A stretch of DNA of 39,194 nt from a bacterium (GTDB lineage: Bacteria > Bacillota > Clostridia > Oscillospirales > Oscillospiraceae), in the NCBI GenBank assembly GCA_004562395.1, contig SFQY01000014.1:1-39194 (forward strand), written 5' to 3'. This document shows, in pieces, positions 22,822-31,114 of the stretch. Numbering within the stretch: the first letter of the stretch is position 1; the number at the start of each line of letters is the position of its first letter. The notes under the pieces are model-generated. The model ran no database searches, was not told the DNA's origin, and was given only the letters and a program-made list of their open reading frames with translations. A program made the position numbers and the translations under genes.

Positions 22822-24006
22822 ATGGAAATGAAGCTGGATTACTCCGATATTTCTTTCAAAAACAACGGAAAGCTGAAGCTGCTGATCATCGTGGGTACCC
22901 GCCCTGAGATCATCCGTCTGGCCGCCGTCATCAACAAGTGCCGCAAATACTTTGACTGCGTTCTGGCCCATACGGGGCAGAATTACGACTACAACCTGAA
23001 CGGCATCTTTTTCCGGGACCTGGGCCTTGCGGACCCGGAGGTCTATATGAACGCCGTGGGCGACGACCTGGGAGCCACTGTGGGCAACATCATCAACTGC
23101 TCCTACAAGCTGATGGCATCCATCCAGCCCGACGCGGTGCTGATCCTGGGGGATACCAATTCCTGCCTGTCGGCCATTTCCGCCAAGCGGCTGCATATCC
23201 CCATCTTCCACATGGAGGCGGGCAACCGCTGCAAGGACGAGTGCCTGCCGGAGGAGACCAACCGGCGGATCGTGGACATCATTTCCGACGTGAACCTGGC
23301 CTACTCCGAGCATGCCCGGAAGTATCTCCATGAGTGCGGTCTGCCCAAGGAGCGGGTCTATGTCACCGGCTCGCCCATGGCGGAGGTGCTGCATGAGAAT
23401 CTGGCGGCCATCGAAGCCTCCGATATCCATAGGCGCCTGGGACTGGAAAAGGGCAGATATATCCTGCTGTCCGCCCACCGGGAGGAGAACATTGACACGG
23501 AGAAGAACTTCCTGTCGCTGTTCACCGCCGTCAACGCCATGGCGGAAAAGTACGACATGCCCATTCTGTACTCCTGCCATCCCCGGTCCAGAAAGCGGCT
23601 GGAGCAGAGCGGCTTTTCCCTGGACAGGCGGGTCATTCAGCATGAGCCTTTGGGCTTCCATGACTATAACTGCCTGCAGATGAACGCCTTCGCGGTGGTC
23701 TCCGATTCCGGGACCTTGCCGGAGGAGTCCAGCTTTTTCACCAGCGTGGGCCATCCCTTCCCGGCGGTGTGCATCCGCACCTCCACGGAGCGGCCGGAGG
23801 CTCTGGATAAGGGCTGCTTTGTGCTGGCGGGCATCGATCAGGGCCATCTGCTCCAGGCGGTGGATACCGCGGTGCAGATGAATCTGGAGGGGGATTACGG
23901 GATCCCCGTTCCGGACTATGTGGAAGAAAACGTGTCCACCAAGGTGGTGAAGATCATCCAGTCCTACACGGGCGTGGTGGACAAGATGGTTTGGAGAAAG
24001 TATTGA
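22822..24006 (+). CDS. capG: UDP-N-acetyl-L-talosamine 2-epimerase CapG, third UDP-L-FucNAc enzyme
   Basis: Completes UDP-L-FucNAc synthesis by C2 epimerisation. The 394 residues belong to the UDP-GlcNAc 2-epimerase fold: VGTRPEIIRL, HTGQNYDYNLN, LGDTNSCLS, HMEAGNRCKDECLPEETNRR, SAHREENID and SDSGTLPEESSF. WecB-type ManNAc epimerases are close relatives, but the position directly after capE and capF favours CapG/FnlC. The ATG at 22822 follows the capF stop by one base with GAGGTGG upstream; an in-frame ATG at 22807 inside capF is less likely. Confidence 0.9.
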   Translation: MEMKLDYSDISFKNNGKLKLLIIVGTRPEIIRLAAVINKCRKYFDCVLAHTGQNYDYNLNGIFFRDLGLADPEVYMNAVGDDLGATVGNIINCSYKLMASIQPDAVLILGDTNSCLSAISAKRLHIPIFHMEAGNRCKDECLPEETNRRIVDIISDVNLAYSEHARKYLHECGLPKERVYVTGSPMAEVLHENLAAIEASDIHRRLGLEKGRYILLSAHREENIDTEKNFLSLFTAVNAMAEKYDMPILYSCHPRSRKRLEQSGFSLDRRVIQHEPLGFHDYNCLQMNAFAVVSDSGTLPEESSFFTSVGHPFPAVCIRTSTERPEALDKGCFVLAGIDQGHLLQAVDTAVQMNLEGDYGIPVPDYVEENVSTKVVKIIQSYTGVVDKMVWRKY

Positions 24007-24058
24007 TTGCATTCCGCGCCGGAATGTGTTTCATCGGAAGAGCAAGGGAGGCGGGCCC

Positions 24059-25168
24059 ATGAAGTACCTGTTTATCAACTCTGTGGCCGGGTTTGGCAGC
24101 ACCGGAAGGATTGCCGCGGAAAAATGCCGGGAATTGATGGGGCAGGGACACCAGTGTGTGCTCGCCTTCGGCCGTGAAAAGGCCAACTGCGACGGCATTC
24201 CCACGGTGCAGATCGGCACCGCCATGGATTACCGGCTCCACGGCCTGCGCAGCCGGCTGCTGGACGATTCCGGCTTCGGCTCCCGGCGGGCTACCCGCCG
24301 CTTTCTGGAGTGGGTGAAGGAATACGATCCCGACGTGATCTGGCTGCACAACCTCCACGGGTACTATCTGCACATCGGGGAGCTGTTCGCCTACCTGCGG
24401 ACCTGCGGAAAGCAGATCCTCTGGACGCTCCACGACTGCTGGAGCTTTACGGGACACTGCGCCTACTTTGACTTTGCCGGATGTGACCGGTGGAAGACCG
24501 GCTGCTGCCGCTGCCCCCAGAGGGATGGCTATCCCAAAAGCCTGCTGCGGGACAACAGCCGGAGCAATTACGAGAAAAAGAAAGCCCTGTTCACCGGCAT
24601 TCCTGATCTGAAGCTCATCGTTCCCTCCCACTGGCTGGAAAGCCGGGTGAGGGAAAGCTTCCTGCGGGACTATCCGGTGGAGGTGGTGCCCAATTCGGTG
24701 AACCGGGAGGTCTTCCGGCCCACCCCGGGGGATTTCCGGCGCAGGTATGGTCTGGAGGAGAAAAGGATCATACTGGGGGTGGCCAGCGTCTGGGAGGCGC
24801 GGAAGGGTCTGCAGGATTTCATAGACCTTTCCCCTTTGCTGGATGCGCGCTTTCAAATCGTTCTGATCGGCCTGACAGCGAAGCAGGCCGCGTCGCTGCC
24901 GGAGGGCATTCTGGCTCTGCCCAGGACCAACAGTGTCCGGGAGCTGGCGGAAGCCTACACCGCCGCGGATGTGTATGTCTGCCCCAGTGTGGAGGAGACC
25001 TTCGGCATGACGGTGCTGGAGGCCCGCTGCTGCGGTACGCCGGTGATCGTCTATCAGGGAACCGCCTGTCAGGAGATCACGGATCAGCTGGGCGGCATCG
25101 CCGTCCCTCGCGGGGCGGAGCAGCTGTGCCGGGCCATTGCGGAGCTTACAACGGAGGAAACCAAATGA
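24059..25168 (+). CDS. Glycosyltransferase family 4 (colanic-acid WcaC-like group)
   Basis: A 369-residue transferase. The mid-section WTLHDCWSFTGHCAYFDFAG with a cysteine cluster (CDRWKTGCCRCPQ) is typical of a GT4 subgroup found in O-antigen and colanic acid loci. The C-terminal nucleotide-sugar site SVEETFGMTVLEARCCGTPV carries the E-x7-E motif. Donor and acceptor cannot be told. The ATG at 24059 has GGGAGG upstream. It overlaps the polymerase gene by 4 bp. Confidence 0.88.
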   Translation: MKYLFINSVAGFGSTGRIAAEKCRELMGQGHQCVLAFGREKANCDGIPTVQIGTAMDYRLHGLRSRLLDDSGFGSRRATRRFLEWVKEYDPDVIWLHNLHGYYLHIGELFAYLRTCGKQILWTLHDCWSFTGHCAYFDFAGCDRWKTGCCRCPQRDGYPKSLLRDNSRSNYEKKKALFTGIPDLKLIVPSHWLESRVRESFLRDYPVEVVPNSVNREVFRPTPGDFRRRYGLEEKRIILGVASVWEARKGLQDFIDLSPLLDARFQIVLIGLTAKQAASLPEGILALPRTNSVRELAEAYTAADVYVCPSVEETFGMTVLEARCCGTPVIVYQGTACQEITDQLGGIAVPRGAEQLCRAIAELTTEETK

Positions 25169-26424
25169 AATACTATCGCTTTCCGGAAAACAGGACCGCC
25201 AGGCTTCTGCTGGGGGCATTCCTGTTTGCCATGCTGTACCTGGCAAGAGACACCCTGGTCACCTCCTCCGTTCTCGGATTTCACAGGGCACAGCTGCTGA
25301 TGCTGGGCCTGATGGGGGCGGCCTGCGGGGTTTTCCTGATTTACAACCGCCGCAGCCTGAAGGACATTGTGCTGGACAGACGGATGCTGGCGGTGCTGGT
25401 ATCCACGGCTGTGATCCTGCTGCCCATGGGGGTGAAGCGGGACTGGCAGATGATGTATCTGAGCATCCTGATCTGCGTTTATTTCGGCATTTTCCTGAGC
25501 TACTTCCTCTCCTGCCGGGAGGCGGCGAAATATTATGTGGGGATCCTGTCCGTGCTGGGCGTCTGTTCCGTTGTTGCCCTGTGGGTGCTGCGTCCGCTGG
25601 TGGTGGATACGGGCATCTGGAGGCCGCCGGTGGTCTGGAACCAGATCGACATTCCCTTCTTTGATTTTGGACTGTCCTTTGTGTCGGTCATCTATGTCAA
25701 AAACCGCAACTTCGGAATTTTCCGGGAGCCGGGCGTCTATCAGTATTTTCTGGTCCTGGCGCTGTTTCTGAACAATTTTATCGTGCAGTGGCGGCGTCAG
25801 CGGACGCTGTGGCTCAACAATCTGGCCCTGGCGGCGGCCATTCTGACCACCCTCTCCACGGCCGGAGTGGCGGCGCTGGTGCTGCTGGCCCTGGTGGTGT
25901 TTGTGGAGAAGAAGCTCTACCGGAACAAATGGGTCTGGCTGGCGCTGTTGGTCATTGCCCTGGTGCTGGCTGTCCTGGTGGGGATCATTGTGGCGCAGCG
26001 GGGAGAGCTGTACTGGGAGCTGTACTCCATGGTGCTGGGCAAATTCCTGCCCGGGGAGGATTCCTCCTCGGAGCGGCTGGAGGCCGTGCTGGCGGATCTG
26101 AGCATCTTCCTGCGCCACCCGCTGGTGGGAGACAAGCTGTCCGGCGTCCTCTACGCGGCGGAAAACAACACCACCTCCACCCTGATCCTGTTCGCCGGAC
26201 TGGGGATCCTGGGGGGAAGCCTGAACGCGGCGGCCTGGATCGCTCTGATCTGGGACAGGCAGCGCAGGCTCTGGGCCAATCTGGTGCTGCTGGCGGCGCT
26301 GTTCCTGTCCTTCAACACCCAGAATCTGGTGGCGGACGTGTTTTTCTGGCTGTTCCCGGTGATGGCTCTGACGGAACGGGTCCTGCCCCGGCTGAAGGCG
26401 CCCGGGGCTGCCGGAGGGAAATGA
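25165..26424 (+). CDS. Wzy-like O-antigen/capsule polymerase
   Basis: A 419-residue integral membrane protein with about ten hydrophobic helices, starting near residue 13 and running to about 405. A large extracellular loop lies before SSSERLEAVLADLSIFLRHPLVGDK, the variable region typical of polymerases and O-antigen ligases. In a Wzx/Wzy pathway it would join flipped repeat units at the outer membrane face. Primary sequence in this family is poorly conserved, so the call rests on topology plus position among transferases. ATGA overlap with the preceding gene; 2-bp gap or small overlap with the LicD gene depending on its start. Confidence 0.78.
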   Translation: MKYYRFPENRTARLLLGAFLFAMLYLARDTLVTSSVLGFHRAQLLMLGLMGAACGVFLIYNRRSLKDIVLDRRMLAVLVSTAVILLPMGVKRDWQMMYLSILICVYFGIFLSYFLSCREAAKYYVGILSVLGVCSVVALWVLRPLVVDTGIWRPPVVWNQIDIPFFDFGLSFVSVIYVKNRNFGIFREPGVYQYFLVLALFLNNFIVQWRRQRTLWLNNLALAAAILTTLSTAGVAALVLLALVVFVEKKLYRNKWVWLALLVIALVLAVLVGIIVAQRGELYWELYSMVLGKFLPGEDSSSERLEAVLADLSIFLRHPLVGDKLSGVLYAAENNTTSTLILFAGLGILGGSLNAAAWIALIWDRQRRLWANLVLLAALFLSFNTQNLVADVFFWLFPVMALTERVLPRLKAPGAAGGK

Positions 26425-26426
26425 GT

Positions 26427-27269
26427 ATGGAAAGGCAATTGCTGAGAAAGGTCCAGCTGACCCTGCTGGAGATCGCCCTTGAGATCAAACGGGTCTGCGA
26501 GGAAAACGGGATCCGGTATTTCCTCTGCTGCGGCACCTTCCTGGGGGCCGTCCGGCATCAGGGCTTCATCCCCTGGGACGACGATCTGGACATCGGTATG
26601 CCCCGGGAGGACTACGAACGATTCTGCGCCATCGCCCCGGAAAAGCTGGGACCCCGGTTCTGCCTGCAGTCCTGGTACACGGAGCCCCGGTACGCCCTGC
26701 CCTTCGCCAAAGTCAGAATGCGGGATACCCTGTATCTGGAAGCAAAGAGTCCCGCCCTGCCGGAGAACGGGTTTTATGTGGATCTGTTCCCCTTTGACAA
26801 CGCCCCCGGGGAACCGGAGAGCCAGACGGCCCATGCCCGGGCCTTGTGCACGCTGTTTCGCATGAAGCTGATGAAATCCGGCAACAAGCCCTGGATGGAT
26901 GGGGACCGGATTGTCTGGAAGAAGCGGCTGGGCTATCTGTATTATCAGTGCAAGGCCCTGGGGATCAGCGCTCAGGAGATCGCGGGGCGGTATGATGCCC
27001 TTGCCCGTTCCGTACCCGAAACCGGGATCCTCTGCCGTCAGCGGGGGCTGTCCCGGCTGGACTGCTACCGGGCGGACTGGTATGAGGAGCTGGCGCTGTA
27101 TTCCTTTGAGGGCCAGCTGTTTCCCGGCCCTGCCCGGTTTGACGATGTGCTGACGGCCCAGTTCGGGGATTACCGCCAGCTTCCGCCGGAGGGAGAGCGG
27201 GAAAACCGCCACCAGATCGTCAAAGTGGATTTCGGCCCCTGGGGGGATGGAGGAGAGAAAAAGCAATGA
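26427..27269 (+). CDS. LicD-family phosphotransferase
   Basis: A 280-residue protein with the LicD signature FLCCGTFLGAVRHQGFIPWD followed by DDLDIGMPREDYERF (metal-binding acidic cluster 51-55), and later YVDLFPFDNAP. LicD proteins transfer phosphocholine or other phospho-groups to glycans; the donor cannot be read from sequence, and no choline uptake or activation genes (licABC) are in this window. Start: GGAGGG at 26413-26418 is 8 nt before the ATG at 26427; an ATG at 26421 overlapping the polymerase stop is possible but very close to the ribosome site. It overlaps the next gene by 4 bp. Confidence 0.88.
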   Translation: MERQLLRKVQLTLLEIALEIKRVCEENGIRYFLCCGTFLGAVRHQGFIPWDDDLDIGMPREDYERFCAIAPEKLGPRFCLQSWYTEPRYALPFAKVRMRDTLYLEAKSPALPENGFYVDLFPFDNAPGEPESQTAHARALCTLFRMKLMKSGNKPWMDGDRIVWKKRLGYLYYQCKALGISAQEIAGRYDALARSVPETGILCRQRGLSRLDCYRADWYEELALYSFEGQLFPGPARFDDVLTAQFGDYRQLPPEGERENRHQIVKVDFGPWGDGGEKKQ

Positions 27270-28381
27270 AGCGTGTCCTGTTTGTGACCAATTACCCCTC
27301 TCCCTACCGGGTGCATTTTTACGACGAGCTGGGAAAGTACATGGATGTGACGGTGCTGTTTTCCGACCGGGCCGAGGATAAGACCCACCGGGACGCGGCC
27401 TGGTTCGTATCCGGAGAGGGAGGCTTCCGCAAGGTCCAGCTGACCAGGCGGATCGCCGGGTGGGGCAAACGGAACCTGTGCGCGGATGTGATTTCCTGGC
27501 TGAAAAAGGATTTTGACGCCATTGTCATCTGCGGATATTCCTCTCCCACCGCCATGCTGGCCATGGCCTGGCTTCGGATGAAGGGGATCCCCTTCTATAT
27601 GGAGGTGGACGGCGGCCTGGTCCGGCAGGAATCCCGGGCCAAGTACCTGTATAAAAAGCTGCTGGTCAGCGCCCCCAGCTGCTGGATCAGCAGCGGAGCG
27701 CATACCACGGACTACCTTGTCCACTACGGGGCCAAACGGGAGAAAACCTTCCTGTATCCCTTCACCTCCCTGTGGGAGCGGGATATTCTGCCCCGGATCC
27801 CGTCTCCGGAGGAAAAGCAGCGGCTCCGCCGGGAACGGGGCATGACGGAAGAAAAAATCGTGGTATATGTGGGAAGATTTACCGAGGCCAAGGGCATGGA
27901 CGCTCTGCTGGGGGCCGCCGCGTCGCTGGACCGGGATACGGGCGTCTACTTTATCGGCGGGGAGCCGGAGCCGGCCCATCTGGACTTCTGCCTGGAGCAG
28001 GGCCTTCAAAATGTCCATTTTGTGGGCTTCCAGAAAAAGGAAGCTCTGGCCCTCTATTACCAGGCGGCAGACCTTCTGGTGCTTCCTACCAAGAGCGACG
28101 TGTGGGGTCTGGTGATCAATGAGGCCATGGCCTGCGGCCTGCCGGTGATCACCACGGACCGGTGTGTGGCCGGACTGGAGCTGATCCGGGACGGCGCCAA
28201 CGGCTATGTGGTCCCGGTGGACGATCCCCAGGCTCTGCGGGAGAAGATCCGGGCGGTTTTGACGGACGACTACCGGAAAATGGGAGCGGCGGCTCTGGAG
28301 ACCATCCGCCCCTATACGCTGGAGAACATGGCGAAGGCCCATGTGGAGATTTTTGACAGAGAATTCCCTTGCGATTGTTAG
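27266..28381 (+). CDS. Glycosyltransferase family 4
   Basis: A 371-residue transferase. The start MKRVLFVTNYPSPYRVHFYD, the core VVYVGRFTEAKGMDALL and the C-terminal SDVWGLVINEAMACGLPVIT are typical of GT4. Donor sugar unknown. The stop codon (TAG 28379-28381) is followed after one base by the terminal motif of a palindromic element (28383-28593), which separates this gene from the rest of the operon. Confidence 0.9.
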   Translation: MKRVLFVTNYPSPYRVHFYDELGKYMDVTVLFSDRAEDKTHRDAAWFVSGEGGFRKVQLTRRIAGWGKRNLCADVISWLKKDFDAIVICGYSSPTAMLAMAWLRMKGIPFYMEVDGGLVRQESRAKYLYKKLLVSAPSCWISSGAHTTDYLVHYGAKREKTFLYPFTSLWERDILPRIPSPEEKQRLRRERGMTEEKIVVYVGRFTEAKGMDALLGAAASLDRDTGVYFIGGEPEPAHLDFCLEQGLQNVHFVGFQKKEALALYYQAADLLVLPTKSDVWGLVINEAMACGLPVITTDRCVAGLELIRDGANGYVVPVDDPQALREKIRAVLTDDYRKMGAAALETIRPYTLENMAKAHVEIFDREFPCDC

Positions 28382-28382
28382 G

Positions 28383-28593
28383 AAAATGATCGTTTAGCGC
28401 CCAAAGGCCCCCTCTGACGAGGGGGCTGTCAGCGAAGCTGACTGGGGGAGAGAAAGGCCGAAATCTTCTGCGTTCTTGGTAACTACGGAAAAAGGCATAA
28501 CATTTTCTCTCCCTCAGTCGCTTCGCGACAGCTCCCTCATCAGAGGGAGCCTTTGGGGTGCGCAGCAACCATCGGAGCGTAAACGATCATTTA
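28383..28593 (-). mobile_element. MITE-like palindromic element, CTCCCTC type, inside the polysaccharide operon (copy 4)
   Basis: Left end AAAATGATCGTTTA (28383-28396), right end TAAACGATCATTTA (28580-28593), total 211 bp. Both arms and total length equal those of the element at 7613-7823, but the orientation is reversed: its minus strand reads like the plus strand there, while the middle third differs. The ends are near-perfect inverted repeats. It encodes no protein and fills almost the whole 274-bp gap between two glycosyltransferase genes. The folded RNA could affect passage of RNA polymerase or mRNA stability. Confidence 0.82.
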
Positions 28594-28655
28594 TCTGACG
28601 GTTTAGAACTGCGGATGAATTTTACAGAAAACCTATGAAAGCGGGAGATGAAGCC

Positions 28656-29816
28656 ATGCACATTGTCTATGCGGTGACCACATGCTCCGACCGGGTTTAC
28701 CGGCAGTTGTTTTCCCAGGTGAAGGTGAAGCCTGCCTTCCAGTCCCAGAAATACCATCGCCTGCTGATCGAGGGGCTGGCGGCAAACGCCCGGGTGGACG
28801 TGGTTGCCAATCCTCCGGTGAACCGCTCGGTGCTGGACAGGGCCTTCGTGTCCCTGCCCCGGGAAACCGAGGGGGGCGCCTGCTACCGCTATATCCCCGC
28901 CATCCGCAATCCGATTTGGAAGGCGGTTTTTGTGGGCTTTGGCACCTTCTTTCGGACGCTGGCCCTGGCGGGGAAGGATTCGGCGGTGATCGTGGACGTG
29001 CTGAACCGGACCACGGCCTTGTCGGCCATGCTGGCAGCCCGGCTGCGCCGGAGACCCTGCATCGGCATTGTCACGGACCTTCCGGACATGCTGAGCGGCA
29101 GCGGCTTTTCCAAAAAACTGGCCAATTTTGTCACAGCCCACTGTACCGGCTATGTGCTGCTGACCCAGGCCATGAACGATTACTTAAACAAGGATTCCAA
29201 GCCCTATGTGATCCTGGAGGGCCATTCCGATATCACCATGGAGCAGAGGGTCCCCTCCCTGGACAAAAAGCTCCGGCCCCGGGTCTGCCTCTACGCCGGA
29301 GGCGTCAGCAAGCAATATGGCCTGAAGAATCTGGTGGAGGGCTTCCGGATGGCCGATCCGGACAATGCCCGGCTGCATATCTACGGCCCCGGAGACTACG
29401 TGGAGGAGCTGAAGGCCGTGGCGGCGGAGGACCCCAGGGTGTACTACGGGGGAATGCTCCTGAACACCGAGATCGTGGACAAGGAGATGGAGGCCACCCT
29501 GCTGGTGAACCCCCGGCCCACGGGGGAAGAATATGTGAAGTATTCCTTCCCCTCCAAAACCATGGAGTATATGTCCACCGGCACGCCGGTGCTGACCACG
29601 GTGCTGCCCGGAATGCCGAAGGAGTACCATCCCTATGTGTACCTGCTGGAGGACGAGTCTCCGGAGGGAATCGCCAAGACGCTGCGTCAGGTGCTGGACC
29701 TGCCTGAGGAAGCCCTGTTTGAAAAGGGACAAAGGGCCAGGGCCTTCGTCCTGGAACAGAAAAACAATGTGATCCAGGCAAAGAAAATCCTGGATATGCT
29801 GGAAAAAGGGGAGTGA
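28656..29816 (+). CDS. Glycosyltransferase family 4, atypical
   Basis: A 386-residue GT-B-like transferase. After an N-terminal half that includes VIVDVLNRTTALSAMLAARL and VTDLPDMLSGSGFS, the C-terminal half has VCLYAGGVSKQYGLKNLVEG, LHIYGPGDYVEEL and the donor-site segment NPRPTGEEYVKYSFPSKTME plus YMSTGTPVLTTVL. The usual first glutamate of the E-x7-E motif seems replaced, with SKTME instead. The ATG at 28656 is preferred (GGGAG 8 nt upstream) to 28635. It is the first gene after the palindromic element; no own promoter is evident. Confidence 0.85.
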   Translation: MHIVYAVTTCSDRVYRQLFSQVKVKPAFQSQKYHRLLIEGLAANARVDVVANPPVNRSVLDRAFVSLPRETEGGACYRYIPAIRNPIWKAVFVGFGTFFRTLALAGKDSAVIVDVLNRTTALSAMLAARLRRRPCIGIVTDLPDMLSGSGFSKKLANFVTAHCTGYVLLTQAMNDYLNKDSKPYVILEGHSDITMEQRVPSLDKKLRPRVCLYAGGVSKQYGLKNLVEGFRMADPDNARLHIYGPGDYVEELKAVAAEDPRVYYGGMLLNTEIVDKEMEATLLVNPRPTGEEYVKYSFPSKTMEYMSTGTPVLTTVLPGMPKEYHPYVYLLEDESPEGIAKTLRQVLDLPEEALFEKGQRARAFVLEQKNNVIQAKKILDMLEKGE

Positions 29817-29820
29817 CGCC

Positions 29821-31062
29821 ATGAAGCTGCTGTGGCTGTGCAATATGATGCCCGGAGAGGTGAAGCGCAGGCTCACCGGAAACGCCGTCAGCGGAGGGCT
29901 GTGGGTGGACCATGTCCTCACGGGGCTGCGGCAGCGGGGGCTGACTATCCTGATTTTGTGCCCCGGAGACGGTGCCCGGGGGGAGCTGGACGAGAGGTGC
30001 GGCTATGTCACATTCCGGGAGGGACTTCCTTACCGGTATCTGCCGGAGCTGGAAGCCCTTTTTGAAGAGGAGATCAAGACCTTTCAGCCGGATGTGATCC
30101 ACATCTGGGGGACGGAGTACGGCCACACCCTGGCCATGGTCAACGCCGTGGAAAAGCTGGGGCTGCCGGACCATATGGCGGTGAGCATCCAGGGCCTCTG
30201 CTCCGTCTACGCCGGACACTACGCCGAGGGGGTCCCTCAGCGGGTCCAGCGGGAATGCACCTTCCGGGATCTGGTCCGGCGGGACAATATTTTGCGGCAG
30301 CGGGACAAATTCGCCCTCCGGGGACGGCTGGAAATCGCCGCCCTGGAAAAGACCCGGCACATCATCGGCCGCACCGACTGGGACAGAGCCTGCACCCAAA
30401 GGATCCGGCCGGAGGGGAAGTACCATTTCTGCAATGAGATTCTGCGGGAGCCTTTCTATGAAGGGCAGTGGCGCTACGAAAGCTGCCGGAAGCACCGGAT
30501 TTTCGCCTCCAGCTGCGTGTATCCCGTGAAGGGCTTTCACTATCTGCTGGAAGCCTTTGCCCAGGTGGTGAAGGTGTATCCGGACGCGACCCTGGCTGTG
30601 CCCGGCAAGAGTTTTCTCGCCGCGGACCCGCTGCGGCGCACCGCTTACCAGAAGTACCTGGCAAAGCTGGCACGGCGGCTGGGCGTGGCGGAAAAAATCG
30701 AATTTCTGGGCAGCCTCAGCGCGGAGGGGATGAAGGAGGCCTTTTTGGGGGCCAACGCCTTTGTCCTGCCCTCCACCATTGAAAATTCTCCCAACTCTCT
30801 GGGAGAGGCCATGCTGCTGGGGGTACCCTGCGTGGCCAGCGACGTGGGCGGTGTGTCCAACCTGATGACCAGCCCTTCGGAGGGCTTTGTGTACCAGTCC
30901 ACCGCCCCTTATATGCTGGCCTTCTACCTCATGGAGATCTTCGCCATGGAGGAAAAGGCCGTGTCTCTGGGCCAGGCGGCCCGGGCCCACGCGATGCGGA
31001 CCCACGATCCGGAAACCAATCTGGAAACCCTGCTGGGTATTTATGAGGAGCTTGCCATTTGA
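29821..31062 (+). CDS. Glycosyltransferase family 4
   Basis: A 413-residue transferase. The N terminus MKLLWLCNMMPGEVKRRLTG and SGGLWVDHVLTGLRQRG suggests acceptor binding. The core FASSCVYPVKGFHYLLEAFA and C-terminal PSTIENSPNSLGEAMLLGVP with VASDVGG give the GT4 donor site with E-x7-E-like spacing. It starts 4 bp after the previous stop with GGGGAG upstream. A short hairpin follows before the next gene. Linkage specificity unknown. Confidence 0.88.
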   Translation: MKLLWLCNMMPGEVKRRLTGNAVSGGLWVDHVLTGLRQRGLTILILCPGDGARGELDERCGYVTFREGLPYRYLPELEALFEEEIKTFQPDVIHIWGTEYGHTLAMVNAVEKLGLPDHMAVSIQGLCSVYAGHYAEGVPQRVQRECTFRDLVRRDNILRQRDKFALRGRLEIAALEKTRHIIGRTDWDRACTQRIRPEGKYHFCNEILREPFYEGQWRYESCRKHRIFASSCVYPVKGFHYLLEAFAQVVKVYPDATLAVPGKSFLAADPLRRTAYQKYLAKLARRLGVAEKIEFLGSLSAEGMKEAFLGANAFVLPSTIENSPNSLGEAMLLGVPCVASDVGGVSNLMTSPSEGFVYQSTAPYMLAFYLMEIFAMEEKAVSLGQAARAHAMRTHDPETNLETLLGIYEELAI

Positions 31063-31066
31063 AAGC

Positions 31067-31084
31067 CTTCTCCTCAAGGAGAAG
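31067..31084 (+). repeat. Small CTTCTCC/GGAGAAG hairpin between genes
   Basis: CTTCTCCT and AGGAGAAG face each other directly after the stop at 31062. The same palindrome (read CTTCTCCTTGAGGAGAAG) is one arm of the element at 1523-1753, so this may be a fragment of that element type. No T tract. Confidence 0.45.
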
Positions 31085-31114
31085 CATTGAGATGCCATGA
31101 AAGGAGGAAGCGCC

